Shown here one piece after another: positions 7,957-18,376 of a stretch of DNA of 36,662 bases. Under the pieces are notes generated by a model. That model was not told where the DNA came from, made no database searches, and saw only the letters and a list, made by a program, of their open reading frames with translations. Both the position numbers and the translations under genes were made by a program. Position 1 is the stretch's first letter. Every line of letters begins with the position of its first letter. The stretch comes from an uncultured Gammaproteobacteria bacterium (GTDB lineage: Bacteria > Pseudomonadota > Gammaproteobacteria > Pseudomonadales > Pseudohongiellaceae), in contig CAJXSF010000035.1 of NCBI GenBank assembly GCA_913061515.1, positions 1 to 36,662 on the forward strand, given 5' to 3'.

Positions 7957-8256
7957 TTAGCTTGGATGTGTTTCCAGACTGAGGTTGACGCGATCACGTA
8001 GCTCCTTACCAGGCTTGAAATGAGGAACATATTTTCCACTGAGAGCCACCGGAGTGCCTGTCTTGGGATTACGCCCTATGCGTGGCACTCGGTAGTGTAG
8101 TGAAAAACTACCGAAGCCCCGTATTTCAATACGACCACCTTCGGACAATACCTGAGACATATATTCAATAATTGCCTTCACTGACAACTCCACATCCTTC
8201 GATGAGAGTTGACTTTGTTTTCCTGCAATTCGATCAATAAGTTCAGACTTAGTCAT
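7957..8256 (-). CDS. ihfB: Integration host factor beta subunit
   Basis: A 99-residue DNA-bending protein of the HU/IHF family that forms a heterodimer with IhfA (not in this window). The start is [17 protein letters not shown]. The core has [14 protein letters not shown], and the beta-arm carries GRNPKTG with the conserved proline that intercalates into DNA. It follows rpsA by 68 bases, the arrangement found across gammaproteobacteria. ATG 8256 has AAGGAA upstream. A strong terminator follows. Confidence 0.96.
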   Translation of the reverse strand: MTKSELIDRIAGKQSQLSSKDVELSVKAIIEYMSQVLSEGGRIEIRGFGSFSLHYRVPRIGRNPKTGTPVALSGKYVPHFKPGKELRDRVNLSLETHPS

Positions 8257-8324
8257 GGCCTATTCCTTGTAAATTACGCCGCGATCTGTAGACAACACTG
8301 CTATCAGTCACACTGTGCAAGAGA

Positions 8325-10001
8325 TTACTTCTTGTCCATCTCTGCTTTAATCAGGTCACCAATCGTTGTTGGTGTCGCCGCACTTGGCTCCTGGTTTTTG
8401 TGATCTTGAATCGCAGACTTCTCATCATCAATTTCAATCGCTTTGATAGAGAGGCCAAGCACTCTGCTCTTACGATCAACACTAACGACTTTAACTGTAA
8501 CTTCATCGCCTTCTTTCAGCGCGTTACGAGCATCTTCGACCTTGTCACGGCTAATTTCTGAAGCGCGTAGCATGCCTTCAACGCCGTCTTTCAACGTGAT
8601 CATTGCAGATTTCGCTTCAACAGAGGCTACTACGCCGTTCACGATGCTGCCTTTCTCGAACTCACCAACGTAGCTGACGAATGGGTCATCAGACAACTGC
8701 TTGATACCAAGAGAGATACGCTCACGCTCGGAGTCGATAGACAGAATAACTGTTTCGATCTCGTCGCCTTTCTTGTATTCACGTACCGCTTCTTCGCCTG
8801 GCTCGTCCCAAGAAATATCGGACAAGTGCACAAGACCATCGATGTTGCCTTCAAGACCGATGAAGATACCGAAGTCAGTGATAGACTTGATGCTGCCGCT
8901 GATCTTGTCGCCTTTCTTGAATGCTTCTGCAAAACGATCCCATGGATTCTGGTAGCACTGCTTGATGCCCAAAGAGATACGACGACGTTCTTCGTCGATA
9001 TCTAGGATCATCACGTCTACAACATCACCCAGTTGTACCACTTTAGATGGGTGAACGTTTTTGTTTGTCCAATCCATTTCAGAAACGTGTACCAAACCTT
9101 CAACGCCTTGCTCCAACTCTGCGAAACAACCGTAGTCAGTCAGATTAGTCACAGTCGCTTTCACGATAGACTTCTCTGGGTAACGCGCCTTGATTGCCAC
9201 CCATGGATCTTCGCCCAATTGCTTGAGGCCTAGAGATACACGGTTACGCTCGCGGTCATACTTAAGGATTTTAACTTGAATCTCATCGCCAACATTGACG
9301 ATTTCGCTTGGGTGCTTGATGCGCTTCCAAGACATATCAGTGATATGCAACAGGCCATCTACGCCGCCCAAGTCAACGAAAGCACCGTAGTCAGTAAGGT
9401 TCTTAACAACACCTTTAACAGACATGCCTTCTTGCAACTGTGCTAGCAACTCATCACGCTCTTCAGTGCTAACTGCTTCAAGCACTGCACGACGAGATAC
9501 AACAACGTTGTTGCGCTTCTGATCGAGTTTGATCAGTTTAAATTCTAGTTCCTGGCCTTCAAGGTGCGTTGTGTCACGGATCGGACGAACGTCAACCAAA
9601 GAGCCTGGCAAGAACGCACGGATGTTGTTTAGATCTACTGTAAAGCCGCCTTTGACCTTACCGTTGATAACACCCATAACGACTTCATTTTTCTCAAATG
9701 CTGCTTCCAGATCCATCCACGACTCGGCACGTTTTGCCTTCTCGCGTGACAGACGAGTCTCACCGAAACCGTCTTCAACAGTTTCAAGTGCCACTTTCAC
9801 TGAATCGCCAACTACCAATGCGAAAGAACCATCTTCCTCTAGGAATTGGTTACGTGGAATAACACCTTCGGACTTCAATCCGGCGTGGACTGTTACCCAG
9901 TCCGAGTCGATTGCGATTACAACACCGGTGACGATTGCACCTGGAGTCATATCGATATCGTTTAAACTTTGTTCAAATAATTCAGCGAAACTTTCACTCA
10001 T
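8325..10001 (-). CDS. rpsA: 30S ribosomal protein S1
   Basis: The 558-residue protein is the usual gammaproteobacterial S1 length. It contains six S1 (OB-fold) RNA-binding repeats: two N-terminal repeats that attach to the ribosome and four that bind mRNA. Repeats three to six show the typical pattern, for example [41 protein letters not shown] and [21 protein letters not shown]1 unfolds and recruits mRNA to the 30S subunit. ATG 10001 has AGGAC six bases upstream. The leader between 10002 and 10117 contains a terminator-like hairpin. S1 is autogenously controlled in E. coli, but I cannot show that here. Confidence 0.98.
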   Translation of the reverse strand: MSESFAELFEQSLNDIDMTPGAIVTGVVIAIDSDWVTVHAGLKSEGVIPRNQFLEEDGSFALVVGDSVKVALETVEDGFGETRLSREKAKRAESWMDLEAAFEKNEVVMGVINGKVKGGFTVDLNNIRAFLPGSLVDVRPIRDTTHLEGQELEFKLIKLDQKRNNVVVSRRAVLEAVSTEERDELLAQLQEGMSVKGVVKNLTDYGAFVDLGGVDGLLHITDMSWKRIKHPSEIVNVGDEIQVKILKYDRERNRVSLGLKQLGEDPWVAIKARYPEKSIVKATVTNLTDYGCFAELEQGVEGLVHVSEMDWTNKNVHPSKVVQLGDVVDVMILDIDEERRRISLGIKQCYQNPWDRFAEAFKKGDKISGSIKSITDFGIFIGLEGNIDGLVHLSDISWDEPGEEAVREYKKGDEIETVILSIDSERERISLGIKQLSDDPFVSYVGEFEKGSIVNGVVASVEAKSAMITLKDGVEGMLRASEISRDKVEDARNALKEGDEVTVKVVSVDRKSRVLGLSIKAIEIDDEKSAIQDHKNQEPSAATPTTIGDLIKAEMDKK

Positions 10002-10057
10002 CTTAAGTCCTGTAAATTCAACATTAACCGCGCTCCAGCACGCACGGGTCTATTACT

Positions 10058-10097
10058 AAAAACGCCGTCTCCGATCTAGGCTGGTAAACTCGGAAAC
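10058..10097 (-). terminator. Terminator or attenuator between tyrA-cmk and rpsA
   Basis: On the minus strand, GTTTCCGA (10097 down to 10090) pairs with TCGGAGAC (10074 down to 10067), with one G-T pair and a 15-base loop, followed by GGCGTTTTTAG. It sits 20 bases after the TyrA-Cmk stop and 57 bases before the rpsA ATG. It may end the gyrA-side transcript or attenuate read-through into rpsA. Confidence 0.5.
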
Positions 10098-10117
10098 AGC
10101 GCATTTAAAACGATTGA

Positions 10118-11698
10118 TCAATTACTAGCGATATCTATTTTCTCACGAACGAGATCGAGCACTTTTTCCACAACTTGCTCGATGCTCATTGCAGTGGTAT
10201 CGACCACTATCGCATCTTCTGCAGGTTTCAATGGCGAGACTGCGCGTTGACTATCACGCTCATCTCGGGCTTGGATATCTAGAAAAAGGGCGGAGAGATT
10301 AACATCATTCCCCTTAGCAATCAACTGCTTATAACGTCTATTTGCACGCTCCTGAGCGCTTGCAGTAAGAAATACTTTAATTGCCGCATCGGGGAACACC
10401 ACTGTCCCCATGTCTCGCCCATCGGCCACAAGACCCGGAGATTGACGGAATTGCAGTTGCCGGTCAAGCAAAGCGGCTCTTACCATTGGGTTTACAGCCA
10501 CTTCCGAGGCCAAAGCGCCTGCATCCTCATGCCGAATAGCCCCAGAGACCTCTTCGTCTCCTAACCACACAGAGCCATCCTCAATGCCAAAGCGTATTGC
10601 CAAGTGATCAACTAGCGCCAAAAGCGCTGCCTCATCGCTTGTGCTGACGCCTGCACGCTGTGCGGCGACCCCTAAAATTCGGTACAAAGCGCCGCTATCA
10701 AGGTAGTGCCACCCCAATGTCGCTGCGACTTTCGCGCTAATTGTCCCTTTCCCAGAGCCCCCTGGGCCATCAATTGTCAAAACCGGAACGACAGTTTCTG
10801 CCTTTGCGCTTAGATTCTTGGAGAAATGATTCTCAATGAAGTGATTTCGTGCCGATTTCGCATTTTCAAAGGCCGACTCCAAGACCTGTGCATCCTTGGC
10901 AAGCAATGCTTGTCGCATCCTGGATAATTCCTGCATATAGGCATCTAGCACTTCGACGGTTGCCTCACCATTTGCTAGGAAAATATCGCGCCACATCACA
11001 GGATCACTGCCCGCAATACGAGTAAAACCGGCAAAACCTCCCGCTGCAAAGCGGAAAATATCATCGATTTTATTCTGCGCATTTAAGGTATTTACCAAGG
11101 AAAAAGCGAGCAAATGGGGCAAATGACTAGTGGCTGCTAGAACTGCGTCATGGTCGGCTACACTCATTTCACTGACTTGTGCGCCTAGCCCTTCCCATAA
11201 CTTCGTCACTACGTGCACAGCATCGGGCGCAGTCTCAGGTACCGGCGTAATGATAACGCGTCGATGTTGATAGAGGTCGATAGTGGAGGCGTCATAGCCA
11301 CTGCGCTCAGACCCCGCAATTGGGTGCCCCAACACAAAATTCCTAGGAATATGCCCCCATACGGCGCGCAGATCTGCTAATACACTGCCTTTAACACTTG
11401 CCGCATCGGTGATGATCGTTTCATCCCTCACCACCTCTTTTAATATTTGCAGCAGTGCACGCATACTCAGCGTAGGAACTGCGAGCAAGATTAAGTCAGC
11501 CTTTGGGGCAATCTCGTGTAATTGCGTGGACCATTGATCTATCACACCTTCGCTTTGGGCCTTGCGCAGCGGCACAGCATCGCGGCCGCATGCCATTATC
11601 TGGCCAACAAAGCCATTTGCTCGCAAGCCTCGAGCGACGGAGCCTCCGATGAGGCCCAGGCCTACAATGAGAATGCTCTTTTGTGCTAACGCCATCAT
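10118..11698 (-). CDS. Fusion protein: prephenate dehydrogenase (TyrA) - cytidylate kinase (Cmk)
   Basis: One uninterrupted frame of 526 residues encodes two enzymes. Residues ~5-290 are a NAD(P)-dependent prephenate dehydrogenase (tyrosine pathway). They show GLGLIGGS (13-20), TDAASVKG, HPIAGSERSGYD with the catalytic region, and ATSHLPHLLAF. Residues ~304-526 are a complete cytidylate kinase phosphorylating CMP/dCMP. They show the P-loop GPGGSGKGT (311-319), LDSGALYR, ADGRDMGTVVFPDA and DERDSQRAVSPL. The linker is only about 13 residues (HFSKNLSAKAETV). In Pseudomonas the same locus encodes a TyrA-AroA fusion followed by a separate cmk. Here the AroA (EPSP synthase) module is missing and TyrA runs straight into Cmk. 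ATG 11698 overlaps the pheA stop (ATGA). Both halves look catalytically intact. Confidence 0.93.
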   Translation of the reverse strand: MMALAQKSILIVGLGLIGGSVARGLRANGFVGQIMACGRDAVPLRKAQSEGVIDQWSTQLHEIAPKADLILLAVPTLSMRALLQILKEVVRDETIITDAASVKGSVLADLRAVWGHIPRNFVLGHPIAGSERSGYDASTIDLYQHRRVIITPVPETAPDAVHVVTKLWEGLGAQVSEMSVADHDAVLAATSHLPHLLAFSLVNTLNAQNKIDDIFRFAAGGFAGFTRIAGSDPVMWRDIFLANGEATVEVLDAYMQELSRMRQALLAKDAQVLESAFENAKSARNHFIENHFSKNLSAKAETVVPVLTIDGPGGSGKGTISAKVAATLGWHYLDSGALYRILGVAAQRAGVSTSDEAALLALVDHLAIRFGIEDGSVWLGDEEVSGAIRHEDAGALASEVAVNPMVRAALLDRQLQFRQSPGLVADGRDMGTVVFPDAAIKVFLTASAQERANRRYKQLIAKGNDVNLSALFLDIQARDERDSQRAVSPLKPAEDAIVVDTTAMSIEQVVEKVLDLVREKIDIASN

Positions 11699-12558
11699 GC
11701 TGGCACCTGCGCCATTGGGTAAGAACCTAATTGCTTAATTTTAACGGTTCGCTCCTTAAGTTGTTCGAGCACTTGCTGGACGCTACGATCTTGCACATGC
11801 CCCTCAAAATCGATGAAAAACACATAGGCCCAAACACTATCGGGCGCAGGGCGTGTCTCAATTTTTGTCAAACTGACTTGGTAGGTATTAAAGGGTTCAA
11901 GTATGCGAAACAGTGCCCCAGGCTTATTCGCGGTATAAACCAAAATCGAGCTTTTATCATGCCCTGTAGGTGCAACCGTTTCATTGGCTAATACCAAAAA
12001 CCGAGTGCAATTACTTTGTTGGTCTTGAATTGCCTTATAACGCAACTCTAGACCATATAACTGCGCCGCGCGCTCTCCAGCAATGGCCGCAGTATGAGGG
12101 TCTTCTGCCGCCAATCGTGCCGCCTCAGCGTTACTGGATACTTCCTCAATTGGCGTATTGGGGCAATGCTCAGATAACCAGCGACGACATTGTGCTAGGG
12201 ATTGCCGGTGTGACACGATCCGGGTGATGTGCTCAAGATTACTGCCTGCTTGCAGCATGAAGTTTTGCGCAATAGGAATGACGACCTCGGCTACGATCTG
12301 CGCAGAGGTATCGATGAGACAATCTTGGGTATTGTTGACCGCCCCCTCTGTAGAGTTCTCTACAGGAACAACGCCATAACGCGCCGCACCTGACTCCACC
12401 TGCAAGAAGACATCATTGATCGTGCTTAGGCTATGTTTGTCAACATCTGCGCCAAAGTGTTGGTCGACAGCTGCGTGGGTGAAGGTCCCTAAAGGCCCTA
12501 AAAACGCGACACTGGCGTTTTCAGGGGGTTCGTTTTGCACAGAATCAGACAAAAGCAT
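11695..12558 (-). CDS. pheA: Prephenate dehydratase (monofunctional, with ACT domain)
   Basis: Converts prephenate to phenylpyruvate in phenylalanine synthesis. The 287 residues begin with ~15 unstructured residues, then the PDT domain: VAFLGPLGTFTHAA, VPVENSTEGAVNNT (substrate-binding loop), SHRQSLAQCRRWL and NCTRFLVLAN with the catalytic Thr-Arg-Phe. The ACT regulatory domain follows, with KPGALFRILEPF and LTKIETRP, the ESRP-like Phe-binding motif. Pseudomonas and E. coli PheA carry an extra ~90-residue N-terminal chorismate mutase domain. It is absent here, and the 42-base gap to gyrA leaves no room for one. Chorismate mutase must be encoded elsewhere. ATG 12558 has only a weak ribosome site. 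Confidence 0.93.
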   Translation of the reverse strand: MLLSDSVQNEPPENASVAFLGPLGTFTHAAVDQHFGADVDKHSLSTINDVFLQVESGAARYGVVPVENSTEGAVNNTQDCLIDTSAQIVAEVVIPIAQNFMLQAGSNLEHITRIVSHRQSLAQCRRWLSEHCPNTPIEEVSSNAEAARLAAEDPHTAAIAGERAAQLYGLELRYKAIQDQQSNCTRFLVLANETVAPTGHDKSSILVYTANKPGALFRILEPFNTYQVSLTKIETRPAPDSVWAYVFFIDFEGHVQDRSVQQVLEQLKERTVKIKQLGSYPMAQVPA

Positions 12559-12600
12559 TTTCTCGACAAAAATGACTAAGGCAAGGGATCAGTCTATGCC

Positions 12601-15216
12601 TTATTCGTTAGAGGAATCTTGCGCTGTGTCATTTGAATCCGCAGCTTGCTCTACTGCCTCGGACTCATCTTCAGGCAAATCAGTCTCTTCGGGTTCGTCA
12701 ACGCGCTCCAAACCGACTAATTTTTCATCGGCTTTAAGCTTGATGAGCCTTACCCCTTGGGTATTACGGCTAAGAATTGATACCTCATCGACACGAGTAC
12801 GCACCAAGGTGCCGCGATCTGAGATCAACATAATTTCATCGCCATCGGCCACTTGCGTCGCACCGACAAGACTGCCGTTTCGCTCACTCGCCTGCATCCC
12901 GATTACACCCTGTCCGCCACGGCCGTAAGTAGGGAAGTCTTCGGTTGCCGTACGCTTACCGTAGCCATTCTCACTCACTGTTAGAACTTGTTTGCCCTCT
13001 TCAGGAATGATCAAGGAAATCATTTCATGGCCTTCGGCCAAACGAATACCGCGCACGCCTCGTGCCGTTCGGCCCATCTGACGCACATCACTCTCTTTAA
13101 AGCGAATAGTCTTGCCACTACTGCTAAACAACATGATTTCACGCTCACCGTTGGTCAGCGCGGTGCCGATCAAACGATCGCCTTCGTCCAGTTCAATGGC
13201 TCGCAAGCCGACGCTGCGTTGGCGAGAGAAGTTGGTCAATGGCGTTTTCTTCACAGTCCCCATCGAGGTGGCCATGAAGATGAAGTAGCCTTCGGTGTAC
13301 TCTCTAATCGGCAGCATACTTGTGATGTGCTCACCGTCTTCTAAAGGCAGGATATTGACGATTGGCTTGCCACGCGAGGTGCGACTTGCCAATGGAATAT
13401 TGAACACGCGCAGCCAATAGACCTTCCCAGTGCTGGTGAAACACAGCAAGGTATCGTGGCTACTAGAAATCAATAGATGCTCGACAACATCTTCATCTTT
13501 TACCGAAGCGGCGGCTTTACCCATGCCGCCACGACGCTGTGCTTGATAGTCCGCAAGCGGCTGAGACTTGGCATAGCCGCTGCGCGAAATCGTCACAACG
13601 CGGTCTTCTTCAGTAATCAAGTCTTCCATAGAAAGATCGAGCTGTGAGGTGGTGATCTCTGTACGACGGTCATCGCCATAATTTTCACGCACGGCGGCTA
13701 ACTCTTCACGAACTACTGAGAATAGGCGTTCATCACTAGCCAATATGTCGAGATAGTCGCTTATTTGACGCAGAAGCTCTTGGTAATCATTGATGAGTTT
13801 TTCTTGCTCAAGACCTGTAAGGCGGTGCAAACGCAAATCCAAAATTGCTTGCGCTTGTACCGGTGTTAGGTAGTACTCATCACCGCGCATGCCATATTCT
13901 TCAGGCAAGTCTTCTGGACGACAAGCATCAGCACCCGCATCACCTAGCAGCTGTAATACGCTACTGGACTGCCAGGAGCGTGCTAGTAATTTCTCTTTAG
14001 CGTCAGCACTAGTTGGCGACTCTTTAATCAAAGCAATTACGGCATCGATATCTGCCAAAGCGACAGCCAAGCCTTCTAAAATATGGCCTTTTTCACGTGC
14101 CTTACGCAGCAAATAAACGGTTCTACGTGTGACCACCTCACGGCGATGACGAATAAAGCATTCGATAATTTCTTTTAAATTCAATAGCTTTGGCTGACCA
14201 TCGACCAAAGCCACCATATTGATACCAAACACTGACTGCATTTGTGTTTGGGCATAGAGGTTATTGAGAACAACCTCTCCTACCTCACCGCGTCGCAGCT
14301 CGATCACGATCCGCATACCGTCTTTGTCAGACTCATCGCGCAGCTCAGTAATCCCTTCTATTTTCTTTTCTTTGACCAATTCAGCAATGCGCTCAATGAG
14401 TCTTGCTTTGTTTAACTGGTAAGGAATCTCAGTCACGATGATGGTGTGACGGCCAGTTTTTGCGTCTTCGATAATGTCAGCGCGCGCACGCATATAGATG
14501 CGGCCACGACCCGTTTTATAGGCTTCTACAATCCCTGCTCGGCCATTAATAATGCCGGCGGTTGGGAAATCGGGCCCGTGGATATGCTCCATGAGTTCAT
14601 CAACACTGATGTGCTCGTTGTCCAAGAGCGCTACACAGGCATCAACCACTTCGCGCAGGTTATGAGGCGGGATATTCGTTGCCATACCCACAGCGATACC
14701 TGAGGAACCATTAATGAGTAGGTTTGGCACTTGGGTTGGGAACACATCAGGGATCTGCTCCGTACCATCGTAGTTGTCAGAAAAGTCGACAGTTTCTTTG
14801 TCGAGGTCAGCCATCAAATCATGGGCGATCTTGGCCATGCGGATTTCTGTATAGCGCATGGCAGCCGCCGCATCGCCATCGACCGAACCGAAGTTACCTT
14901 GGCCATCGACGAGGGTGTAACGTAGAGAGAAGTCCTGTGCCATACGCACGATAGTGTCGTACACGGCGCTATCACCATGTGGGTGATATTTACCGATAAC
15001 ATCACCGACCACACGAGCCGACTTTTTATAGGGTTTGTTCCAATCGTTGGAAAGGACATTCATGGCAAACAGTACGCGCCTATGAACCGGCTTGAGCCCA
15101 TCACGCACATCGGGCAGTGCCCTGCCCACAATGACACTCATCGCGTAGGCAAGATAAGACTCACGCATCTCGCTTTCGAGTGATACCGGCGATACTTGTT
15201 TTGCAAATTCAGACAT
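12601..15216 (-). CDS. gyrA: DNA gyrase subunit A
   Basis: The 871-residue breakage-reunion subunit of DNA gyrase, which introduces negative supercoils as an A2B2 complex with GyrB. The catalytic tyrosine is Tyr122 in AAAMRYTE. The quinolone-resistance region reads GDSAVYD with Ser83 and Asp87 at E. coli positions, so the common resistance substitutions are not present. The C-terminal beta-pinwheel has the GyrA box QRRGGMGK. The last ~35 residues form an acidic tail ([17 protein letters not shown]). It is the first gene of the minus-strand block gyrA-pheA-tyrA/cmk. In Pseudomonas serC lies between gyrA and pheA, and it is missing here. ATG 15216 has GAGGG rather far upstream. Confidence 0.98.
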   Translation of the reverse strand: MSEFAKQVSPVSLESEMRESYLAYAMSVIVGRALPDVRDGLKPVHRRVLFAMNVLSNDWNKPYKKSARVVGDVIGKYHPHGDSAVYDTIVRMAQDFSLRYTLVDGQGNFGSVDGDAAAAMRYTEIRMAKIAHDLMADLDKETVDFSDNYDGTEQIPDVFPTQVPNLLINGSSGIAVGMATNIPPHNLREVVDACVALLDNEHISVDELMEHIHGPDFPTAGIINGRAGIVEAYKTGRGRIYMRARADIIEDAKTGRHTIIVTEIPYQLNKARLIERIAELVKEKKIEGITELRDESDKDGMRIVIELRRGEVGEVVLNNLYAQTQMQSVFGINMVALVDGQPKLLNLKEIIECFIRHRREVVTRRTVYLLRKAREKGHILEGLAVALADIDAVIALIKESPTSADAKEKLLARSWQSSSVLQLLGDAGADACRPEDLPEEYGMRGDEYYLTPVQAQAILDLRLHRLTGLEQEKLINDYQELLRQISDYLDILASDERLFSVVREELAAVRENYGDDRRTEITTSQLDLSMEDLITEEDRVVTISRSGYAKSQPLADYQAQRRGGMGKAAASVKDEDVVEHLLISSSHDTLLCFTSTGKVYWLRVFNIPLASRTSRGKPIVNILPLEDGEHITSMLPIREYTEGYFIFMATSMGTVKKTPLTNFSRQRSVGLRAIELDEGDRLIGTALTNGEREIMLFSSSGKTIRFKESDVRQMGRTARGVRGIRLAEGHEMISLIIPEEGKQVLTVSENGYGKRTATEDFPTYGRGGQGVIGMQASERNGSLVGATQVADGDEIMLISDRGTLVRTRVDEVSILSRNTQGVRLIKLKADEKLVGLERVDEPEETDLPEDESEAVEQAADSNDTAQDSSNE

Positions 15217-15572
15217 AAAACTCTAATCCCTCAACGACACAGACACCTGCAATGCCATTGGCTAATTACGCTAACTACAACAGCATTCGAGCCATGCAAT
15301 CCTAACAATCTAAGACTTTCACACGTTGCGCCAATCACTGGGGCACAAGGCGATAACACCCGCCATTCTTAAGGCAAGAATCGCTCTTCGCAAAAGTGCG
15401 TAATGTTAACACAAAGTAATGGCTAACCGACACTAATTCAGGCACTTAAACCCTGTTATCCATGTTTTTTTATGCCTACTGATCGACGCGCTGTGACACC
15501 GCGTGAAAACGGGCTATTTCGCTACAGTTTCGCTATAATCGCGACCCTTTAGAACCGCTAAGGAGCCTTGTT
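15217..15572. promoter_or_regulatory. Divergent intergenic region gyrA / amidohydrolase, with plus-strand -10 box
   Basis: This 356-base gap separates gyrA (minus) from the amidohydrolase (plus) and must hold both promoters. On the plus strand TATAAT at 15534-15539 is a perfect -10, about 34 bases before the start codon, without a clear -35. For gyrA the best minus-strand candidate I can find (TTGGCG, 16 bases, TAGATT) is weak, and I do not claim it. No RNA gene or small reading frame with a ribosome site is apparent. Confidence 0.5.
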
Positions 15573-16919
15573 GTGCTGCCAACAACCCCCGAGTCTGTCG
15601 ATTTATTGGTACACGCCCGCTGGATACTAACGGCAGACGATACCCAAGCCTTGCTCGAAGAACATTGCCTCGTCGTTAAACAACAACGCATCGTAGAGAT
15701 CATTCCTAGCGAGCAAGCCTCTGCGCGCTACAAAGCCGAGCAAGAATTCTCGCTGATGCAGCATATTCTGATGCCCGGCATGGTTAATACACACGGGCAC
15801 GCCGCCATGAGCCTTTTGCGTGGCGCAGCCGACGACCTCCCCCTACAATCTTGGCTAGAAGACTACATCTGGCCTATGGAGTCCGATTGGGTTGGTGAAG
15901 AATTCGTTTATCACGGCACCCAATTGGCGATAGCAGAAATGCTACTTTCCGGAACCACCTGCTTTGCCGACATGTACTTCTTTCCCAATCAAGCGGCTCG
16001 AGCTGCGGCTGAGATCGGCATGCGCGCACAACTGGCCTGTCCAGTGATCGACTTCCCTACTGCATGGGGCGATGGGCCTGAGGACTATATCCGCAAAGCC
16101 ACTGACCTAAACGATGTTTACAGACACCATCCGTTAATCAGTATCGCCTTCGGCCCGCACGCGCCTTATACGGTATCTGACGCTCCGTTGCTGAAGATTG
16201 CGACGTTTGCTGAAGAGTTAGACATCCCGATCCACATGCATGTGCACGAGACTGCCCAAGAGGTCAGTGATGCTCTGGCAGCAACCGGCAAACGCCCTAT
16301 TCAACGTTTAGCGGATTTAGGAATGATTTCTCCTCGGCTTATTTGCGTCCACGCGACCCAGATGAATGAGGAGGACACTAAAGCCTTAGTCGAAAACGGG
16401 GCTAGTATCGCTCACTGCCCAGAGTCCAACTTAAAACTGGCCAGTGGCTTCTGCCCTGTCGCGCAGTTGCTCGATGCCGGAATCAATGTCGCGCTCGGCA
16501 CCGATGGCGCCGCCAGCAACAACGATTTGGATATGTTCGGAGAAATGCAAACGGCAGCACTATTGGCCAAAGCAGTTGCGCAGGATGCTGCTGCAATGCC
16601 CGCTGCACAGGCTCTGCGCATGGCAACAATCAATGGCGCGAAAGCAATGGGGCTTGAGGCTGATATCGGCACTCTCGAACCGGGCAAATTTGCCGATATG
16701 ATCGCGGTTAGACTTGATACGCTCAACGCAATTCCAACCTATAATCCTTTATCCCACTTGGTTTACAGTACCAATTCGACGCAAGTTAGCCATGTTTGGG
16801 TGGCCGGTAAGCTACTCGTGGATTCAGGCCAACTCACCACCATCGATATCGAGGCTTTGCGCGCCAATGTGCACAGCTGGCAACAAAAAATACAATCGAC
16901 CGCTCGCCATTTAGGGTGA
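15573..16919 (+). CDS. mtaD: TRZ/ATZ-family amidohydrolase (MTA/SAH deaminase type)
   Basis: A 448-residue metal-dependent hydrolase of the amidohydrolase superfamily. Close relatives deaminate 5'-methylthioadenosine or S-adenosylhomocysteine, and the protein next to ubiG in Pseudomonas belongs to this group. Metal ligands are visible as NTHGH (His74, His76), a later His in HMHVHE, His in CVHATQ, and Asp in [10 protein letters not shown]. The end [14 protein letters not shown] with VWVAGKLL is the usual C-terminal beta-sandwich. The start is GTG 15573 with AAGGAG seven bases upstream. The substrate cannot be fixed from sequence, and guanine or other nucleobase deaminases are alternatives. Ten bases separate it from ubiG, implying an operon. 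Confidence 0.85.
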   Translation: MLPTTPESVDLLVHARWILTADDTQALLEEHCLVVKQQRIVEIIPSEQASARYKAEQEFSLMQHILMPGMVNTHGHAAMSLLRGAADDLPLQSWLEDYIWPMESDWVGEEFVYHGTQLAIAEMLLSGTTCFADMYFFPNQAARAAAEIGMRAQLACPVIDFPTAWGDGPEDYIRKATDLNDVYRHHPLISIAFGPHAPYTVSDAPLLKIATFAEELDIPIHMHVHETAQEVSDALAATGKRPIQRLADLGMISPRLICVHATQMNEEDTKALVENGASIAHCPESNLKLASGFCPVAQLLDAGINVALGTDGAASNNDLDMFGEMQTAALLAKAVAQDAAAMPAAQALRMATINGAKAMGLEADIGTLEPGKFADMIAVRLDTLNAIPTYNPLSHLVYSTNSTQVSHVWVAGKLLVDSGQLTTIDIEALRANVHSWQQKIQSTARHLG

Positions 16920-16929
16920 AGGAAATCGC

Positions 16930-17661
16930 ATGAACAGCGCAAACACAAATGAAGAGTTCAACAATCACGATGCAGCAGAAATTCACAAATTTGAGGCCCT
17001 AGCTTCGCGCTGGTGGGACCCAAACAGTGAGTTCAAACCTTTGCACGAAATCAACCCGCTACGCATGGGTTTTATCAGCAGCAAGGTGAACCTGGCGGGC
17101 AAGCGCGTCATCGATATTGGCTGTGGAGGCGGCATTCTAAGCGAGGCCATGGCCCAGCAAGGCGCACAGGTTACCGCAATCGATCTTGCCGACGCCTCGT
17201 TATCAGTAGCCAAACTACATCAGTTAGAAAGCGGGCTCGATATTCGCTATGAAAAAATCGCAGCCGAGGCAATGGCGGCGCGCGAACCGGCAAGCTTCGA
17301 TGTCGTAACGTGTCTAGAAATGCTAGAGCATGTGCCGGACCCCGAAGCAATTGTGCGTGCCTGCGCTGCCCTAGTTAAACCCGGCGGCCAATTGTTTTTC
17401 TCCACCATTAATCGCAATCCAAAAGCCTACGTGTTTGTAATATTAGGAGCCGAGTATGTGCTTAATTTATTGCCCAAAGGGACTCACGATTATGCGAAAT
17501 TCATTAAACCTTCTGAATTGTTATCGTGGACTAGGGCCTGCGAGTTAAGCGCTGGCGAACTTGTCGGTTTAGCCTATAACCCATTAACTAAACGCTATTC
17601 TTTAGAAGCCAATGTCGATGTGAATTACATGGGGCATTTTACTGCCGCAGAGGACATATGA
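16930..17661 (+). CDS. ubiG: Ubiquinone biosynthesis O-methyltransferase UbiG
   Basis: A SAM-dependent methyltransferase for the two O-methylation steps of ubiquinone synthesis. It is 243 residues, the family norm. Family marks are [26 protein letters not shown] near the N-terminus, the SAM-binding motif [14 protein letters not shown], the acidic end of strand two AIDLAD, and [10 protein letters not shown]. The segment [21 protein letters not shown] corresponds to the membrane-associating region. ATG 16930 follows AAGGAA. The last four bases overlap the mupP start (ATGA), indicating translational coupling. Confidence 0.96.
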   Translation: MNSANTNEEFNNHDAAEIHKFEALASRWWDPNSEFKPLHEINPLRMGFISSKVNLAGKRVIDIGCGGGILSEAMAQQGAQVTAIDLADASLSVAKLHQLESGLDIRYEKIAAEAMAAREPASFDVVTCLEMLEHVPDPEAIVRACAALVKPGGQLFFSTINRNPKAYVFVILGAEYVLNLLPKGTHDYAKFIKPSELLSWTRACELSAGELVGLAYNPLTKRYSLEANVDVNYMGHFTAAEDI

Positions 17662-18332
17662 GCGCATCATTCCCTGCCCCATTGAAGGCCATGCTTTTCG
17701 ATTTAGATGGGACTCTTTTGGACACTGCGGCGGATTTTACCGCGGTACTCGATGATATGACCCGTGCCGCTGGAATAGCCCCCATTCCTTATGAGGCCGT
17801 CCATCAAACAGTGTCCAATGGCGCCCGTGCATTGGTCTCACTCGCGTTTGGATTTGAAGCTGACGACCCGCAATTTCAAAACCATCTGGACACCCTCCTC
17901 GGGCTTTACCTACAGCGTATCGAGAACACACAGGCCACGCTGTACCCTGGTATGGATGCTCTACTGACACACATGGAAAACAACGCAATCAAATGGGGAG
18001 TTGTGACTAATAAGCCACAACTGTATAGCCGCCCTTTACTGAACAAACTGCAACTATTAGAGCGTTGTTCGAGCTTAATTTGTCCGGACGATGTCATTCA
18101 TACGAAACCCCATCCCGAGCCTTTATTATTAGCCTGTACACAGCTGGGCCTATCACCCGAGAATGTTGTTTATGTCGGTGACCACCCGCGCGATATTGAA
18201 GCGGGAAATGCAGCAGGGATGTACACAATTGCGGTCACTTATGGCTATTTACCCGCGGCCCCTCACGTCGATACCTGGGGAGCAGATCTAATCGTAGATC
18301 ATGTACAACAAATTCAGCAGTGCTTGATCTAA
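17658..18332 (+). CDS. mupP: HAD-family phosphatase, MupP (N-acetylmuramate 6-phosphate phosphatase) type
   Basis: A 224-residue HAD hydrolase with a Gph-like cap. Motif I is [11 protein letters not shown] (nucleophile Asp15, acid/base Asp17), motif II VVTNKP, motif III Lys in KPHPEP, and motif [13 protein letters not shown]. The position directly after ubiG is that of P. aeruginosa mupP. MupP dephosphorylates MurNAc-6-phosphate in the cell-wall recycling route that bypasses de novo UDP-MurNAc synthesis. Without synteny it would be called a phosphoglycolate phosphatase (Gph), which remains the alternative. Confidence 0.85.
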   Translation: MSASFPAPLKAMLFDLDGTLLDTAADFTAVLDDMTRAAGIAPIPYEAVHQTVSNGARALVSLAFGFEADDPQFQNHLDTLLGLYLQRIENTQATLYPGMDALLTHMENNAIKWGVVTNKPQLYSRPLLNKLQLLERCSSLICPDDVIHTKPHPEPLLLACTQLGLSPENVVYVGDHPRDIEAGNAAGMYTIAVTYGYLPAAPHVDTWGADLIVDHVQQIQQCLI

Positions 18333-18376
18333 CAAGCGGCGTCACACTTACCTTTAGATATTAATTGGAATAGTTT

